From Multifurca ochricompacta (Eukaryota > Basidiomycota > Agaricomycetes > Russulales > Russulaceae): a DNA stretch of 64,000 nt. The position numbers and the translations under genes are program-made. Below are positions 1-12,542 of the stretch, piece by piece. The stretch spans positions 248,001-312,000 of the forward strand of contig WTXG01000022.1 of NCBI GenBank assembly GCA_022496185.1. The letters run 5' to 3'. How positions within the stretch are numbered: the stretch's first letter is position 1; each line of letters opens with the position of its first letter. The notes below the pieces were generated by a model. It did not search any database and was not told the origin of the DNA. It saw nothing but the letters and a program-made list of their open reading frames with translations.

Positions 1-1875
1 CATTAAGCCTGAGAAGGAATGGCGCAGAGAGGGCATCCGAGCTCCTTGCTTTTCCTTTGTCACTCGGACGCCACATTAGTATATATAACGGCGGGCATGT
101 TCAGCACTTGATTGAGCTGATATTGCCCATTGCGTGAGTTACTTAGGACTGTATTTGCTTGTGACGTCGAAGCAGGGGACGTTGAGCTCCTCCCTGAGAC
201 ACAAAGAAAGAAAGAAAGAAAGAAAGAAAAAGGTTACCTGGACGGAACACAGAACAAATTCATGCCTAGGCTCTTCCAGAATGCTAAAAAAAAGATGGTG
301 AGTGCATGAGGCATACATCAGATGTCAAGAATAAACCCGAATGGGAAGTCAGGTTGGCGATTCGGTGAATCACTTCTAGAGACCTTCGCGCGCGGCCTGA
401 AATATGAACCAACGGATGTAACTAATGGCCGTTAGAGAAAGTATCTCATTTCCCACCTGTGATATGATGTCTTGTCTTGGTCACTGGGTCTATGTGGGTT
501 TCTTGCTCTTAACACCTTTGTGCAAGTGCAAGGGTAAAAAGTCACGTGATTTTCAAAGACCGGGTTATGCTCAGCTATTAATAGGCCGCTATCCGCATCG
601 CCTGCGTTCGGTTGCTAGTATTCTTGGTGTCATTCCTCGACATTGCATTATCCTTCGAATGAAGTGAAGAAGTGAACCTTGATCCTTGCATGGCAAGCCT
701 AGCGACCCCTAGCGACGTGATCATGATTTCACTTTTATTTTCTCAGTTTCTTACCACACCATTTTTTTTCGTTGTGTTTTGTTGTTTTGTGCAGATGTGG
801 ATGTGTTGGTATGTAGCACGGTGGAATTTATTATGGAGGGGGGGCTGCTTCGAAACCTGGTCTGTTCTCATACCGTCGGCTCAGGTACCGAAAAGAAGGA
901 AAAGTCTACGGCTAACAATAGGAACCTTTAAAGGATACGAGAGCCATCTTATCATTCTCTATTTTCTGTGGTGAGGTGGATTTACGATCCCTCAAGCATA
1001 TGCGCTATATTTATTTCTAGTTTGTCTAGCGCGGCTCGTTGGTTTATGTTCATGTTGTGTGTGTGTGTGTGTGTTTTCAGGGAGTTGGCTTGCAGGCAGG
1101 CGGGCCACAAGCACGGAACTGATGCCGATCTCTGCAATCTAGCCTAATAGAACCCCCACCCGTGACTCGAGAAATTGAAGAAAATTCGTGGGTGCCCGAG
1201 CGAGAGTGAGAGTGAGGTTGAGAGAGATGGGTTGATTGGGTTGGGCGGGATGAGGCTGATCGGTCTCGAACGTATATGAGCCGATCGTGCGGTTGTGCAG
1301 AGAAGCCTTGCGGTTCCTGGGTCCCTCCCTTGTCCCCCGTGTTTATAGCGAGGTAGCGAGGAGTGAATGGAGAGAGAACTCACATGCGAAGATTTAATGC
1401 CAGCTTGGCTCGACACGAATGGTGTGGCTTGTTTCTGGGTGCTCTGTCTGGGTCTGGCGGGTTGCATGAAATGGTATTATGGAGCAAGTGACCTGTGTGG
1501 AAAATATCCAACAAAACGGCTCTTGCTGTTGCGAAAAAGAGACCCGATTTCGCTTTTGACCCGAGTCCTTCAGTGCAGGCAGCGACGGCCTACCTCTCGA
1601 CTATATCATTTACTATCATCAATCATCATAATCGAACGAATCATCGCGATACTGCACTCGCACGGATATGAAGGCAATGAAGGCCAATACTATAAGTAAA
1701 CTACCACTACCAATGCATACTATAAGGAAGTTCTGGGTAACCAAAGTACGGGACACACGGCATATCATATATTAATAGCTCTGGGTCCTCGACAAAACTC
1801 AGAAAATAGAAGGCGGCAGGGCGGGATTGGCAGGGGGACTGTGCAAAATCCCGAACAAATATACTCCGAACACTT
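1..1875. other. No supported gene; intergenic or unknown
   Basis: I find no open frame here that resembles a known protein. The ORFs present are short, overlap on both strands and lack family motifs. The stretch carries an AAAG microsatellite at about 203-230 and a GT run at about 1058-1076. It could hold the 3' UTR of the minus-strand gene that ends at 1876, or part of a gene beyond the left edge. Confidence 0.5.
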
Positions 1876-2910
1876 TCAGTCGACCTTGCGCGCCCATTTG
1901 CGCCCGTACGCCGATGATTGAGTGTGCTGATGTGTTGCCTGGTAAGGTGGTGGGCTTTGCGGCTGTACGACGATATCGACCTTCTCTTGTCTGTACACCT
2001 CAAGCGGAATGTCATCGCGAGAAGCTTTTATGTCCGTCTCTTGGCCGACAACGCCCTTGCCCCAATACGTGTACATCTGCACACCCACGACAAGATTTAG
2101 TGCAAGCGCCAACGCGAAACCGGCTGCCACGAGCGGGTCATTAACCTCCTGCGCCGTGGTGAAAAGGCGGGCGGCGCAACCCCCGATTTGGGAGATGACG
2201 GCGAAAGCGGAGAGTTGGCCTGTGCTGCGTGCGCGGTGGTTCTGCGCAATTTGTGGGAGCTTGGAGAAGAGGGAGAGTGGGAGCGTGCCCAGTTGCGCGA
2301 CGGCGAGAGCACTTGAGGGGGCGGTGAAGAGCCCAAAGCTCGTTACAAGAACTACAAAGATGGCAATGAGTAGCTTGCCGGTGGGATTGGGCGCAGTAGT
2401 GAGCTTCCGGGATGATGGAGTAGGGTTGTAGAGGATGATAAGGATGGTGATGAACACGTTCTGGATTGTGAGGAAGAGGTTCTCGCCGTAGGTGGAAAAA
2501 GGGAAGCCATTCCGCGAGGAATAAGCGAGGTTTATAGCATAAGAGAATGTCTCTAGGATATACGCGGTAAGGGAGAGGCCGCGCGCAGATTGGGATCCAA
2601 GGACTGAGAGGAGGTTAAGCCGAGTTATAAAGGCAGAAGGAGAACAGCGCACTAAGAAGTAGTTGCGGCACTTTCATTATTGATCCGCCGACGACGATTG
2701 CGACGCCAACTCCTTTAGATAACGAATACTTGATGCAATCCACATCCTCAATATTGAGGTTTTCTACGAGAGAAACGTAGCATTTCTGTTGACGTCAGCC
2801 AGAGGTGAGTCATATGATAGGTCATTATACCTAGGAGTACAGACCTTTCCAACTATTGATATACCGATATCTTTTATATACCAAGGAAACTGTCTTGTAA
2901 TGGATGTCAT
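1876..2910 (-). CDS. MPDU1-like PQ-loop membrane protein
   Basis: Probable homologue of MPDU1 (mannose-P-dolichol utilisation defect 1), an ER multi-span PQ-loop protein needed for use of dolichol-linked mannose in glycosylation. The model has three exons: 2910-2845, 2785-2653 and 2603-1876, joined by GT-AG introns of 59 and 49 nt, giving 308 aa. Family-like features in order are an N-terminal WYIKDIG segment, KCYVSLVENLN, a first PQ loop (MKVPQLL), SARGLSL, NLAYSSRNGFPFSTYGEN, and a second PQ-like motif (SKLPQIAQN) followed by STGQLSAF. The tail is hydrophilic and proline-rich (SPPPYQ). The ATG at 2910 is preferred because the family motif follows soon after it. An in-frame ATG at 2976 would add 22 residues. 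It is divergent from eIF3e. Confidence 0.85.
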
Positions 2911-3064
2911 AGTGCTGTTGGTGTCGGTAGCGGTAGCGGGTACAAGTGTGTGGTGTGGCAGTAGTGGCAGTGGCAAGCGTCAGCCCTCACCATGACATAT
3001 CACGTGCCCATATTGGACAGAGGACAGGATTCTTGTGATCCTTGTCTTGTAAAAATTTATCAAA
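2911..3064. promoter_or_regulatory. Divergent intergenic promoter region
   Basis: About 154 bp separates the inferred starts of the MPDU1-like gene (minus) and eIF3e (plus), so both promoters must lie here or overlap the neighbouring 5' ends. I see no convincing TATA box. This is inferred from gene layout only. Confidence 0.4.
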
Positions 3065-4832
3065 ATGACTGAATACGACCTCACAAGAACTATAATACCT
3101 TACTTAGATCGACATTTGGTCTTCCCTTTACTCACACATCTTCATGAGAACGGTCTTTTCACGCCAGAACAGGTCGCAGCTGCACAGTATGAACTCGCAA
3201 AAGGCACAAACATGGTCGATTACATCGTAGCCCTCTATGAGCAATTATACCCGGATTCAGAGGTACCAGAAGGTGAATAAATCATTTAATTCTTATTTCG
3301 TGTATCCGATTTGACGTGGGCGCAAAAACAAAAACAAAAAAACAAAACAAAAAGAGTTCGTGGCCAAGCGAGAAAAGGCAGTAGCCATTAATGAGCAGCT
3401 GCAGCAAGAGGCTCAGGCTGTCCTAGATGTGATAGAGAATCCAGAAGTTGCGCAAGCCTTGCGCCAGGACAAAAACCAAAACTTGGCTTATCTCAAGGAT
3501 AACTTTGGCGTGAGCGACCTCTTACGACTCATGCACATATTGGTCACCCCCTACCCTACTTTCTTTTTCTTTTTTTTTCCTTTTCCCAAACACAGCTCAC
3601 CCTCGAACAAATAACTGCACTATACAACTTTGGCAAATTTCAGTACACGTACGGGAACTACTCTGGCGCAGCCGACTACCTCTACCATTTCCGCGTACTC
3701 TCCACTGACGTCGACTTGAACACCTCAGCGCATTGGGGTAAACTCGCCTCAGACATCTTAACAGGGAAATGGGACGTGGCGCTGGAGGAGCTCAACACAC
3801 TGCGCGAGGCCCTCGATGCGCGGGCAAGTGCCGCGCCGGTAGCCTCTTCCACCGTCGCGGCTCACGCGGAACCACTTGCGACGCTGCACTCGCGCGCTTG
3901 GCTCGTACACTGGTCCCTCTTCGTATATTTCAACCACCCCGCGGGTCGCACGCTCCTCCTCGAAAATTTCCTCGCACCCACATACCTCAACACTATCCAA
4001 TCCGCCGCTCCCTGGATCCTACGTTACCTTGCCGTAGCCGCCGTTCTCTCCCGTAAGGCTCAGGCAACCACATCGACCGCTCCGGCGCCCGTGAGCTCTC
4101 GCGTGCGCCACGCAATTCGTGAGGTCGTCAAAGTCGTACAAATGGAGGAGTATCAGTATTCAGATCCGGTGACCAAGTTCCTCAAGGAACTCTACGTCGA
4201 ATTCGATTTCGAGGCCGCGCAACGTCAATTACAACTCGCTGAGCGTGTCGTCGGGAATGACTTTTTTTTGAGCGAGTTTAGGGAAGAGTTTCTGGATAAT
4301 GCTCGGTACCTCATCAGCGAGGCGTACTGCCGCATCCACCAGCGGATCGATATTGCGTGCGTGCGAACGATGTTTCCTCCCCCTCTCCCCTCTGCGTATC
4401 TGATGGAACTGAGGAGCTGATATTCTTGCCCATTCAAGCGATCTCTCCGCCCGACTCAATCTCTCCGCAGACGAAGGTGAGAAGTGGATCGTCAACCTCA
4501 TCCGCGACACGCGTATGGCCGCCGACGCCAAGATCGACCTCGAAAAGGTAGGGCAATCTCCCTCCCTCCCCCTTTCCCCCCCCTCCTATCGCGTCCGTCT
4601 CTAACGATCTCTACTGCAGAATGTGATCGAGATCCATCGCCCTGCGCTGCCTATATACCAATCGGTCATTGAGAAGACGCGCGGGTTGAGTATAAGGACG
4701 CAGGCGCTGGGAGCTGCACTCAGTCGGACGGCACAACAACAACAGCAACAACAACAGCAACAACAACAACAACAGCAGCAGCAGCAGCAGCAGTCGCAGC
4801 CTGCCCAGGAGCAGAGGGTGCCCGATAAATAA
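3065..4832 (+). CDS. eIF3 subunit e (INT6), PCI-domain translation initiation factor
   Basis: Subunit e of eukaryotic initiation factor 3, which scaffolds the 43S pre-initiation complex. Five exons fit: 3065-3272, 3355-3509, 3596-4356, 4439-4547 and 4620-4832. The lengths sum to 482 codons with no internal stop. The N-terminus ([20 protein letters not shown]) is the eIF3e N-terminal domain. The [20 protein letters not shown] segment and the C-terminal PCI domain ([20 protein letters not shown]) are diagnostic. The second intron starts directly after DNFG, and the third splits the Ala codon of IDIA-DLS. Oddity: the protein ends in a run of 20 glutamines just before the stop, described separately. 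It is divergent from the MPDU1-like gene. Confidence 0.95.
4734..4793 (+). repeat. CAA/CAG trinucleotide tract encoding polyglutamine in eIF3e
   Basis: Twenty consecutive Gln codons, CAA-rich at the 5' end and pure CAG towards the 3' end. They lie in frame near the C-terminus of eIF3e and are followed by [12 protein letters not shown] and the stop. The tract is likely length-polymorphic. Confidence 0.9.
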
Positions 4833-5062
4833 AAATGTTGTACATACTACCGTCGCTCCTCTGTTGCTGTAGTAAAAGTGGTATAAGATAGGTTTCAGGG
4901 TATCCTTTTTGCAGGCAGGGAGGCCACTTGTTTTGAGCCGTGTAAGCATCAGGTAATTGGATGTTTGAGATATGATGGGCCATCATTGTCTGCCGATGTG
5001 CGTGGATAAGTGATTTTATGGATATTCGACATCACCCGTCGGTACCCTCTCGCCTCCCCCTT

Positions 5063-7664
5063 CTAATGGGACACGGTATCGTCATCCGGATAAAGCTAGA
5101 AAAACCCTTCAATATCCCGTATTTTTTTTTTAGCAAGGATGCCGCATACCTTGCCGGGGTTCATAATCCCTAACGGATCTATCGCCTGTTTGATCGTCTT
5201 CATCAGGCTTACAGTACCCGCGCCGAGCTCCTCAACCAAAAACTCTTTTTTCCCAATCCCAACACCGTGTTCACCAGTACCTAAGAATATATATATATAC
5301 AGCGTTAGCCGTGAGCGTGCGTGAGTTGCCTTGTCCCCCCTGGTGCAGTGTTACATGTGTGAAGAGGACGCACAAGTTCCGTCAAGAGCGAGGGCGCGCT
5401 CGACCATACGGTGTACAAGACCGCGTACGATTGCGAGCTCCTCGTCTGTCTTAAAAGTTAAGCAGGTGTGAAAATTGCCTGTGATACCAATGTTGAGTCA
5501 ATTTTATTCCCTCTTCTCTTTCCTGAAACTTTAAAACAACCCCCCCCCTGCCCATCGTCTTGTTACCTGACTTACCATCTCCTGCATGACCAATGACTGA
5601 ACACCATAAACCGGTTTGCTTGATATCATGCTGAGTTTCGTATACGAGCTGAGGAAGCTTAGATATCGGTACGCTGTCCAAAAGAAAAAAAAAGAGAAAA
5701 AAGAAAAGAAAATGTTGTTAATGTGAGCTCACAGCGGAGGGAGGGGCGATTAATGAGTGATGCGTACCACACGTCCGTAGACCACACTTTTGCTCCCTCG
5801 CCCGCAAACGCCAAGAAGGAGTACAACCCATTTTTCCTATCCGTCCACACCGCCTCGGCCTCTTCGTTATTCTTTGCAGGCCAGAACTTGTCCCCGCCGT
5901 GTTTCTTCACGATCGTTTTGACTATGTCCACGGACTCGGCCAGTGCGCCGGGAGTCGCGCCTTGCAACTTGAAGAACAAGTGGTCGGCGATGTCGTACGG
6001 TCGCGCGGGGTTTCCCGCAGTCACCGTGGCGCGCATGAATTCCGCATCGACGAGCTCGATGCATTCTGCGTTGAACACGTCGGGGGCGTTAAAGGAAGAA
6101 AAAAAAACCCCCCCAAGAGTAACACAACACGACGCACGAATGCCGATTCCCGTGTTTAGGATCTCGATCACGGCTTCGCTGGCCTTGCGCACGTTGGGGA
6201 ATCGCGCTGTAGCGACGGTGGTGGGGATAACGGGCGCAAGGCGGATGGTCACTTCCGTGACGATGCCGAGCGTGCCCTCTGCACCGATGAATAACTTGGT
6301 CGTGTCGAATCCGGCTGACGATTTACGCGATCGGCGGCGCGTCTTGATCACTTCCCCAGAAGGAAGGACGACTGTCTGCCATGTAGGAACGTTTAGTTTA
6401 CTCTCCCGCACCCGCTAAGCCTCTCACGATGGGCTGACCGCGTTTAGAAACCATTCGCCTTTCGCTGTGCCATATCGAACCGCGTTGGCTGTTGGGAAGA
6501 TATAAGTAAAGGATTGAGTACTGCATCATGGGCGTGCTGACTTCCGGAACATCCGGTGCTGAGCATACCACCAATTGTTGCGGTGGGACCGGGATCCAGC
6601 TACATATTTGGGTGAGGGGGAAAAAAAAAGGCGTGTTCGACCATTTAGGACGTACAGGAAAGAACAACGGGATGCCCTTTTCTTTCAAAGTTTCGTTGAT
6701 CTCCATCCATCCTACTCCGGACTGGCAAACGAGGTCCGAATCTTCTTCTGTAAAGGGCAGACTTTTCAGATTGACAAACGTGGATCTAAGAGAATAATCA
6801 CACCATGAATGGCAATAATCTTGTCCATTCCCGACATGTCAATGCATATGCCTCCACTTTTCCACTGACAAAAAGCAGACATGAACGATCGTTAGAGGAT
6901 CGAACGTTGCAATGAGGACTACCCACGCCAGCGAAATGACCTTCCAGGCTCGTTCCGCCAGAGTAAGGGATGACGGGCATACGATACTTCCTCGCGACGT
7001 TGACAATTTTTACGACGTCCTCAGTAGAACTCGGGTATACAACAACGCTATGTGGACACCCTGTACAACCCCAACGCCCCCGCCCCCAAACTCAAAAGTC
7101 AGCGTTCCTTTCCTCCACTTCTGTGCCGGGGGCAACGAAAGAGAGAGAGAGAAGACCGAGGCGGCGGTGGGGTGGATTAGGGAGGGGGGGAGGGGGTTGG
7201 TCGGTTACACAAGTGACGGCGCACGTACCTGGGTGATGCGCATTCGGAGAAAAACCATGAGCCTCCAACTGATCCTTGGCAGTCGTCACCGCCCCCTCCG
7301 CAAACAACGTTCTGAGCTCCTCGATCGCGCGAGCAAACTCTTCCGGCGTGCCATACACCGGTTTTGACTTTGACTTTGACGGGGACCTTGACGGGGACGA
7401 CACCGCAGCGGTGTGGTCGCTCTGTGTCATGCCCGTACCATCTTTTGAACGCGCGCCGACGTAGTATCCCCCCAGACAGAGCAGAGCACCTCCGAGTGTG
7501 AATGCTAGAACATTTAGTGACGCCACTGCACCCTCTGTACCCCGACTAGTCGATGTACTGAGCAGGCGTGAGTCGTAGGTACGTGACGGCAATTGTGACC
7601 TCCGACCAGCGCCAGTGGAAGTGGGGACTTTCAAAGTTCTCCAACCCCTCCGTAACAGTGACAT
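5063..7664 (-). CDS. D-lactate dehydrogenase (cytochrome), mitochondrial, copy 1
   Basis: FAD-dependent D-lactate:cytochrome c oxidoreductase of the DLD1 type, oxidising D-lactate to pyruvate at the inner mitochondrial membrane. The N-terminus is Arg/Ser-rich (MSLLRRGWRTL) and followed by a hydrophobic anchor (LAFTLGGALLCLGGYYVGA), as in yeast Dld1. The FAD-binding_4 domain follows ([55 protein letters not shown]). The FAD-oxidase C domain has [23 protein letters not shown] and NPGK. The last exon (5095-5063) encodes LYPD plus a short tail and begins after a 54-nt intron. Many short introns interrupt the gene. It is one of two tandem paralogues about 250 bp apart on the same strand, and I see no disabling change. 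Confidence 0.92.
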
Positions 7665-7918
7665 GTTTGAGCTTCACGCTGTGTGGAACGATGAGTGAAA
7701 AATGAGCGTGTGCGCGTGTTGCATTATTATTATTACAATTACAACGCATATAATTTCGAGTTTTTAGTTTGCAATGGCGCGATCTTTTTGTTTTGTTTTG
7801 TTCAGTGGACCGGACCGGACCGGACCATCAATCAAACAAAATACCTGCCCCTGCCCCGCTACACACAAAATATGAGAAATTAAATTACAACTGAGTATAT
7901 CCTAGTTTCCAATTCAAA

Positions 7919-10140
7919 TCAGTGCGAAGATTTTCCATCAGGATATAGCTGGTAAAAAATAAAATAGCATCAGCGGTCGTCGGACGAACCCAAGGGGGTA
8001 AGGGCGCTCACCTTTCCGGGATTGAACAGCCATAGAGGATCCACTGCACGCTTGATCGTTTTCATGAGGTTGACAGTACCCTCGCCAAGCTCCTCGATCA
8101 AGAATTCCTTCTTTCCAATGCCGACTCCATGTTCTCCCGTGCCTGCGAAGTGCATGATGACAGTCAGTTCAAAAATGGAGGCATAAGGCGTCTGCAACAC
8201 AACGTACAAGTGCCGTCTAGCCTGATGGCACGCTCGACCATCCGGTGGACAAGCTCGCGTACGGTTTTGAGTTCTTCCTCATTCCGGAAGGTCAGCAACG
8301 AGTGGAAGTTGCCTGAATTCATTTCTCAAAATTGTTGTTCGGGAACTTATACACTCATCGTTGCTCACCATCACCTGCGTGCCCAGCGGTCAAATACTTG
8401 ATGTCGTGCGCTTCAATATCCCTCTGTGTCTCTTCAATAAGTTTTGGGAGGTTCGAGATAGGGACGCTTGATCACACCCATCAGTGTCGGCTACTGGTTT
8501 GTATGACGAAAGAGTAGAGATATACCAAACGTCAGTAAGCCATCCCTTGGCATCTCCACCAGCATAAGCGAGCGCAGTGAAGAGAGCATTCTTGCGATCC
8601 TGCCAGATGAGATCTCCCTCTTCCTGTGTCTTTGCACGCTTGAACTTCGAGCCTCCGTGTTTTTGAACAACCTGCTGCACAATCCTTGCTCCATCGTCGA
8701 TAGCTGCTGGAGTCACGCCTTGCAACTTGAAGAATAGATGATCCGCGACGTCATACTTGTTCCCAGTTGCACCCGAGACATTCGTCGCGTGCATAAATGC
8801 CGCATCTAGAAGTTCGATACATTCTGCAAAACCACCTAATATTGAGCCATGCCCGAGATAACAGGGCTGAGTACGCACGAATGTTAACACCGGTGTTGAG
8901 AATCTCAATGACGGCTTCAGTCGCCTGCTTCACGCTCGGGAACTGAGCTATGGCAACTTGCGAGGGTATAACGGGTGCCAGGCGCACGGTCACTTTAAGA
9001 GCACAGACCCATCAGGACATGAGGATTAGTAGTCACATCGCTGATAACGACCCACCCTCTGTGACAATGCCAAGTGTACCCTCCGCACCAATGAACAACT
9101 TTGTCACGTCGAAGCCAGCTGACGACTTTCGGGCGCGTTGCCGCGTTTTGATGACCTCTCCTGAGGGCAATACGACGGTCTGATAATGGTGGGGGTCACG
9201 CCTGTTGTTTCGGAATTCTTATATAGCAAAGTACGTACCGCATTCAAGAACCATTCTCCTTTTGCAGTTCCATATCGAACGGCGTTTGCTTCATGGGGCT
9301 ATAAGATGACGTCAATGTGGGAAGAGAATGAACGCACTTCCAGAACACCCCGTGCTGAGCATGCCACCAATTGTTGCGGAGGGACCAGGGTCAATCTATT
9401 CGTACGATTAATTATGCCGTCTTGAAACGTAAGTGTGAACCCACTGGGAAGAACAAAGGGATCCCATTATCCTTGAGGGTGGAGTTGATCTCCATCCAGT
9501 CTACACCACTTTGGACAACCATGTCCGAATCGCCCGCTTTAAAAAAATGCCTGTCGGGACGTGCTTCCGAAGGGAAAACGACAGAAAGACCACTCACGGT
9601 GAATCTCCAGGATCTGATTCATGTTCGACATATCGATGCAAATACCTCCACCTTCATGCTATGAAGGGACGTCATCAATATGACCACTAAAGCACACGGG
9701 AAGAGACTCAACGCCAATGAAGTGACCTTCCAAGCTCGTCCCACCAGCATATGGGATCACAGGCATGCGGTACTTGTTGGCAATTTTCACAATCTTTACA
9801 ACGTCCTCCGTCGAATTCGGGTAAACAACCACGCTATGCGCAACACCTATATTCACCCGCTAATCGAGTCAGCGATAAGAGCGAGGCATGAAGACAAGTA
9901 CAGCCCACTTGCCCGCATGCATCACATTAGGAGAAAAGCCGTGGGTAGAGAGGTTGGCAGGGTCTACCGAAACCACCCCTTCGGCGAGAGTATCCACCAT
10001 CTCCTTAATCGCACGCTTGAAATCTTCCTGGGTGCCATAGACGGGCACGGCTGCAGCCGTCGAAACGGAGGCATCCTTACGAGAGCCAGCGTAGTACGAG
10101 CCAAAACCGAGAACTGCGGCACCCAATGCGATCGCAAGAC

Positions 10141-10171
<31 letters not shown>

Positions 10172-10318
10172 ACCACCCGCCTCCGTCGTGCCTGCTGCAG
10201 TGGAAAGAAGGCGGAAGCGCGCTGGGGTGGTGGCGGTAGTAGCGACAGTGGTGGTGGATGGGATGGCCCTACCAACTTGACGCACCTGTCGGCGACTTTG
10301 TCTTGCTACGAACTGCAT
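7919..10318 (-). CDS. D-lactate dehydrogenase (cytochrome), mitochondrial, copy 2
   Basis: Paralogue of the neighbouring gene with the same domain order. It has an Arg-rich presequence ([18 protein letters not shown]), a Ser tract encoded by a trinucleotide run near 10144-10172, a membrane segment ([19 protein letters not shown]), then FAD-binding_4 ([14 protein letters not shown]) and FAD-oxidase C ([27 protein letters not shown]). The last exon is 7948-7919 after a 63-nt intron. I chose the ATG at 10318 because it opens a typical mitochondrial presequence; an in-frame ATG at 10444 is possible. The intron at 9912-9847 has a GC donor (GCAAGT), whereas copy 1 has GT at the equivalent place. 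The N-terminal region differs strongly between copies, so the duplication is not very recent. Confidence 0.9.
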
Positions 10319-10444
10319 TCTTGCGACTTTCAGTGAGGGTAAAATCCTTTCCCATCCAAGGGCCCAGAGCTGTAGATAAACTCTTCCCCCTCCTCCCTCA
10401 GGCGCCATCTTTCCCTCAGTCGACTGTGGGGGCGCCTTTACCAT

Positions 10445-12542
10445 CTCGGAGATTGCGACTATATTGCTTTTTTTTACCTCCTTGCGGTAGTGAAATACCG
10501 TTTCAAAAGGTACATTAAAATTTATCTCTGTCGGACTTTGTCATTGCTACTGCGGGTGCACGGTAAGTGAAAGTTGCCAATGCAAATCACTTGGCACACT
10601 TACTCCGAGTCAACACGCACGATTGAAAGGGGCCCTCCAGTTACATTGTCTAAGTCGCACAGTGCGGACTACCCACGACCGAAAGCCCCCAACAGCTCGC
10701 TCCCTCGGAGTTTGCAGTACACGGGTTCAAAAGATACGTAAGGATACGTTATTGAATTGCTGTTTTCTTATCCAAAAATACTCACCGTTCGGTGTTTCAC
10801 GAACCCTCCCCCTATTCCTAGCAAAGAGAAACCCCATCGTCGTCACGGTACCCCAGCCAAACTGCTTCTTCAGGCAAACAGCATGTCAAGGGAGCAGTGG
10901 CAGCGCTCATCTATGCTCCGGATCCTCTATGGGTCTCTCAAAATCAAGTGCTTTTGATCCGGCGCCATCGTACCTTGTCTTCATATCTTCTCAATGGCTC
11001 TCGCTGTTACCCCTTGTTACATTGCCCCACAGTTTGCGCATCCAAGTTGGGTTGTCTGAGCGCCTCTGTGAGATACTCAAACGCCGAATGGCCTGACAGG
11101 ACAGGTCTATTTGCCGACAGCAGAACTGATCTCGATTTTGTGACGCCGTCATCGGTCATTGCATTTAAATAGAAACGAGCACTCAGGACATACAGCCCTT
11201 GACACCTGTTTAAGTGACGTCCTCATGGACTGCGACCTCTCTTTCGTCAGGTCGATTTCTTCACAGAGGAAAGATTCACTTGTCATGGTGAAGCAGTGCG
11301 ACGCATCCCGCATATCTCAATGACCATAGAAATGCATCTGATTTTTATACAAAACGGGATTTTCAAGTAGGCCTTCTTTAAAAAAACACTAACGGGGGAT
11401 ATCTGGCGTTTCCTTTGTCGGGCTGGAGAAGTGACATAATAAGGATGCGCCGGACTCATATAACGAACACGTAGGCATGTTGGTCGCCGTTCTATACAAT
11501 CCTCGGAGTCATGTGCAAGCAAAATTTCTCGGACTAAGGCGGCACTATATTCGTTCCGAACGCGCGCTGGACCACGTGTTCTCATCTTCGAGGATTGAGT
11601 GAAGTCCTCATCATTCTTGGGACACGTTCTCCATAAAACCGACTAAACCTTGCGTCGCAGCTGCGCCGACGCTTCTCTTGGCCGACAAGAACACTTCGAA
11701 CCGTCGATGAGTATTTAGCTTGCCAGGCCGGCATTGTTACCCAAATAAAATGATATTTCCCTTGGACGGTCCCGATGACCTGGCTATTTTGGGCCCTTCT
11801 GAGGCTGTTGTCCGTATTTTTAATTTGGAAAGTTGTTGAAATTCGAAGATGTAATTTGCTCAGTGATGGCACGTTGCAGGACGTAACCCAGTAGATGCTG
11901 TTTTGAAAATCTCGTTTACCTGCCGTCTACTTGCCTTACCGTTTTCCACTGCGTCGTTGGTCGTTGCTGAAAGCAATCAATCACTTGATCTGGTCTTGTC
12001 TTGAGTTTAAAGTGGAGGTTTCTGAAGACGGGAGGAATCCCTTCTCATCTTCTATGTTGCCTCACGTACCTCTGAGTGAGGTAGTTGAGCAGGGAAAACA
12101 TCTTTTCCTCTACGCTATCCTTCAACTCCAACAACGACCACATCGGTGCGAGGTGAAGTTAGGGAGTTTTGATAAGTCTAAATAGAGGCCAGATGCGAGA
12201 TGGCTTCTCAAAATTGAGGTAGCACTACTTATCCTTAAAACATACAAATGTGACCTCGCGCAGGCGAAGATGAAACCAAGAAATATCGAACAAGCTGCCT
12301 CCACGATTTCTTCCACAATGTCTAGTTTCGGCTGGCTAGGTTACCGTGACTATACAGAATATTTATGCCGCCAGTCAGTGGCTAGAACTCAGGACCTTAA
12401 CCTTGATGGCTCCCACTGGTTACATAAAATCAGATAGGGATAGTGTCGCAGGTGATAATTCCATGCATATAATACAGTACAAACAAACAATGGAAAAGGA
12501 CTTCTCATTTTACGCACCGGTGACCGGTCACCCAAGATTGGG
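10445..12542. other. About 2.1 kb without a supported gene
   Basis: The stretch lies between D-LDH copy 2 and the 3' end of ATG7. Short ORFs exist on both strands (for example 10623-11096 plus and 11582-11872 minus), but none shows a recognisable motif, convincing splice pattern or repeat structure. It may contain the D-LDH promoter, the ATG7 3' UTR and eroded sequence. Confidence 0.5.

Noticed and set aside
10623..11096. 157-codon plus ORF in the gene-free stretch
   Set aside because: No family resemblance, no domain and no supporting splice structure. Its length is plausible by chance.
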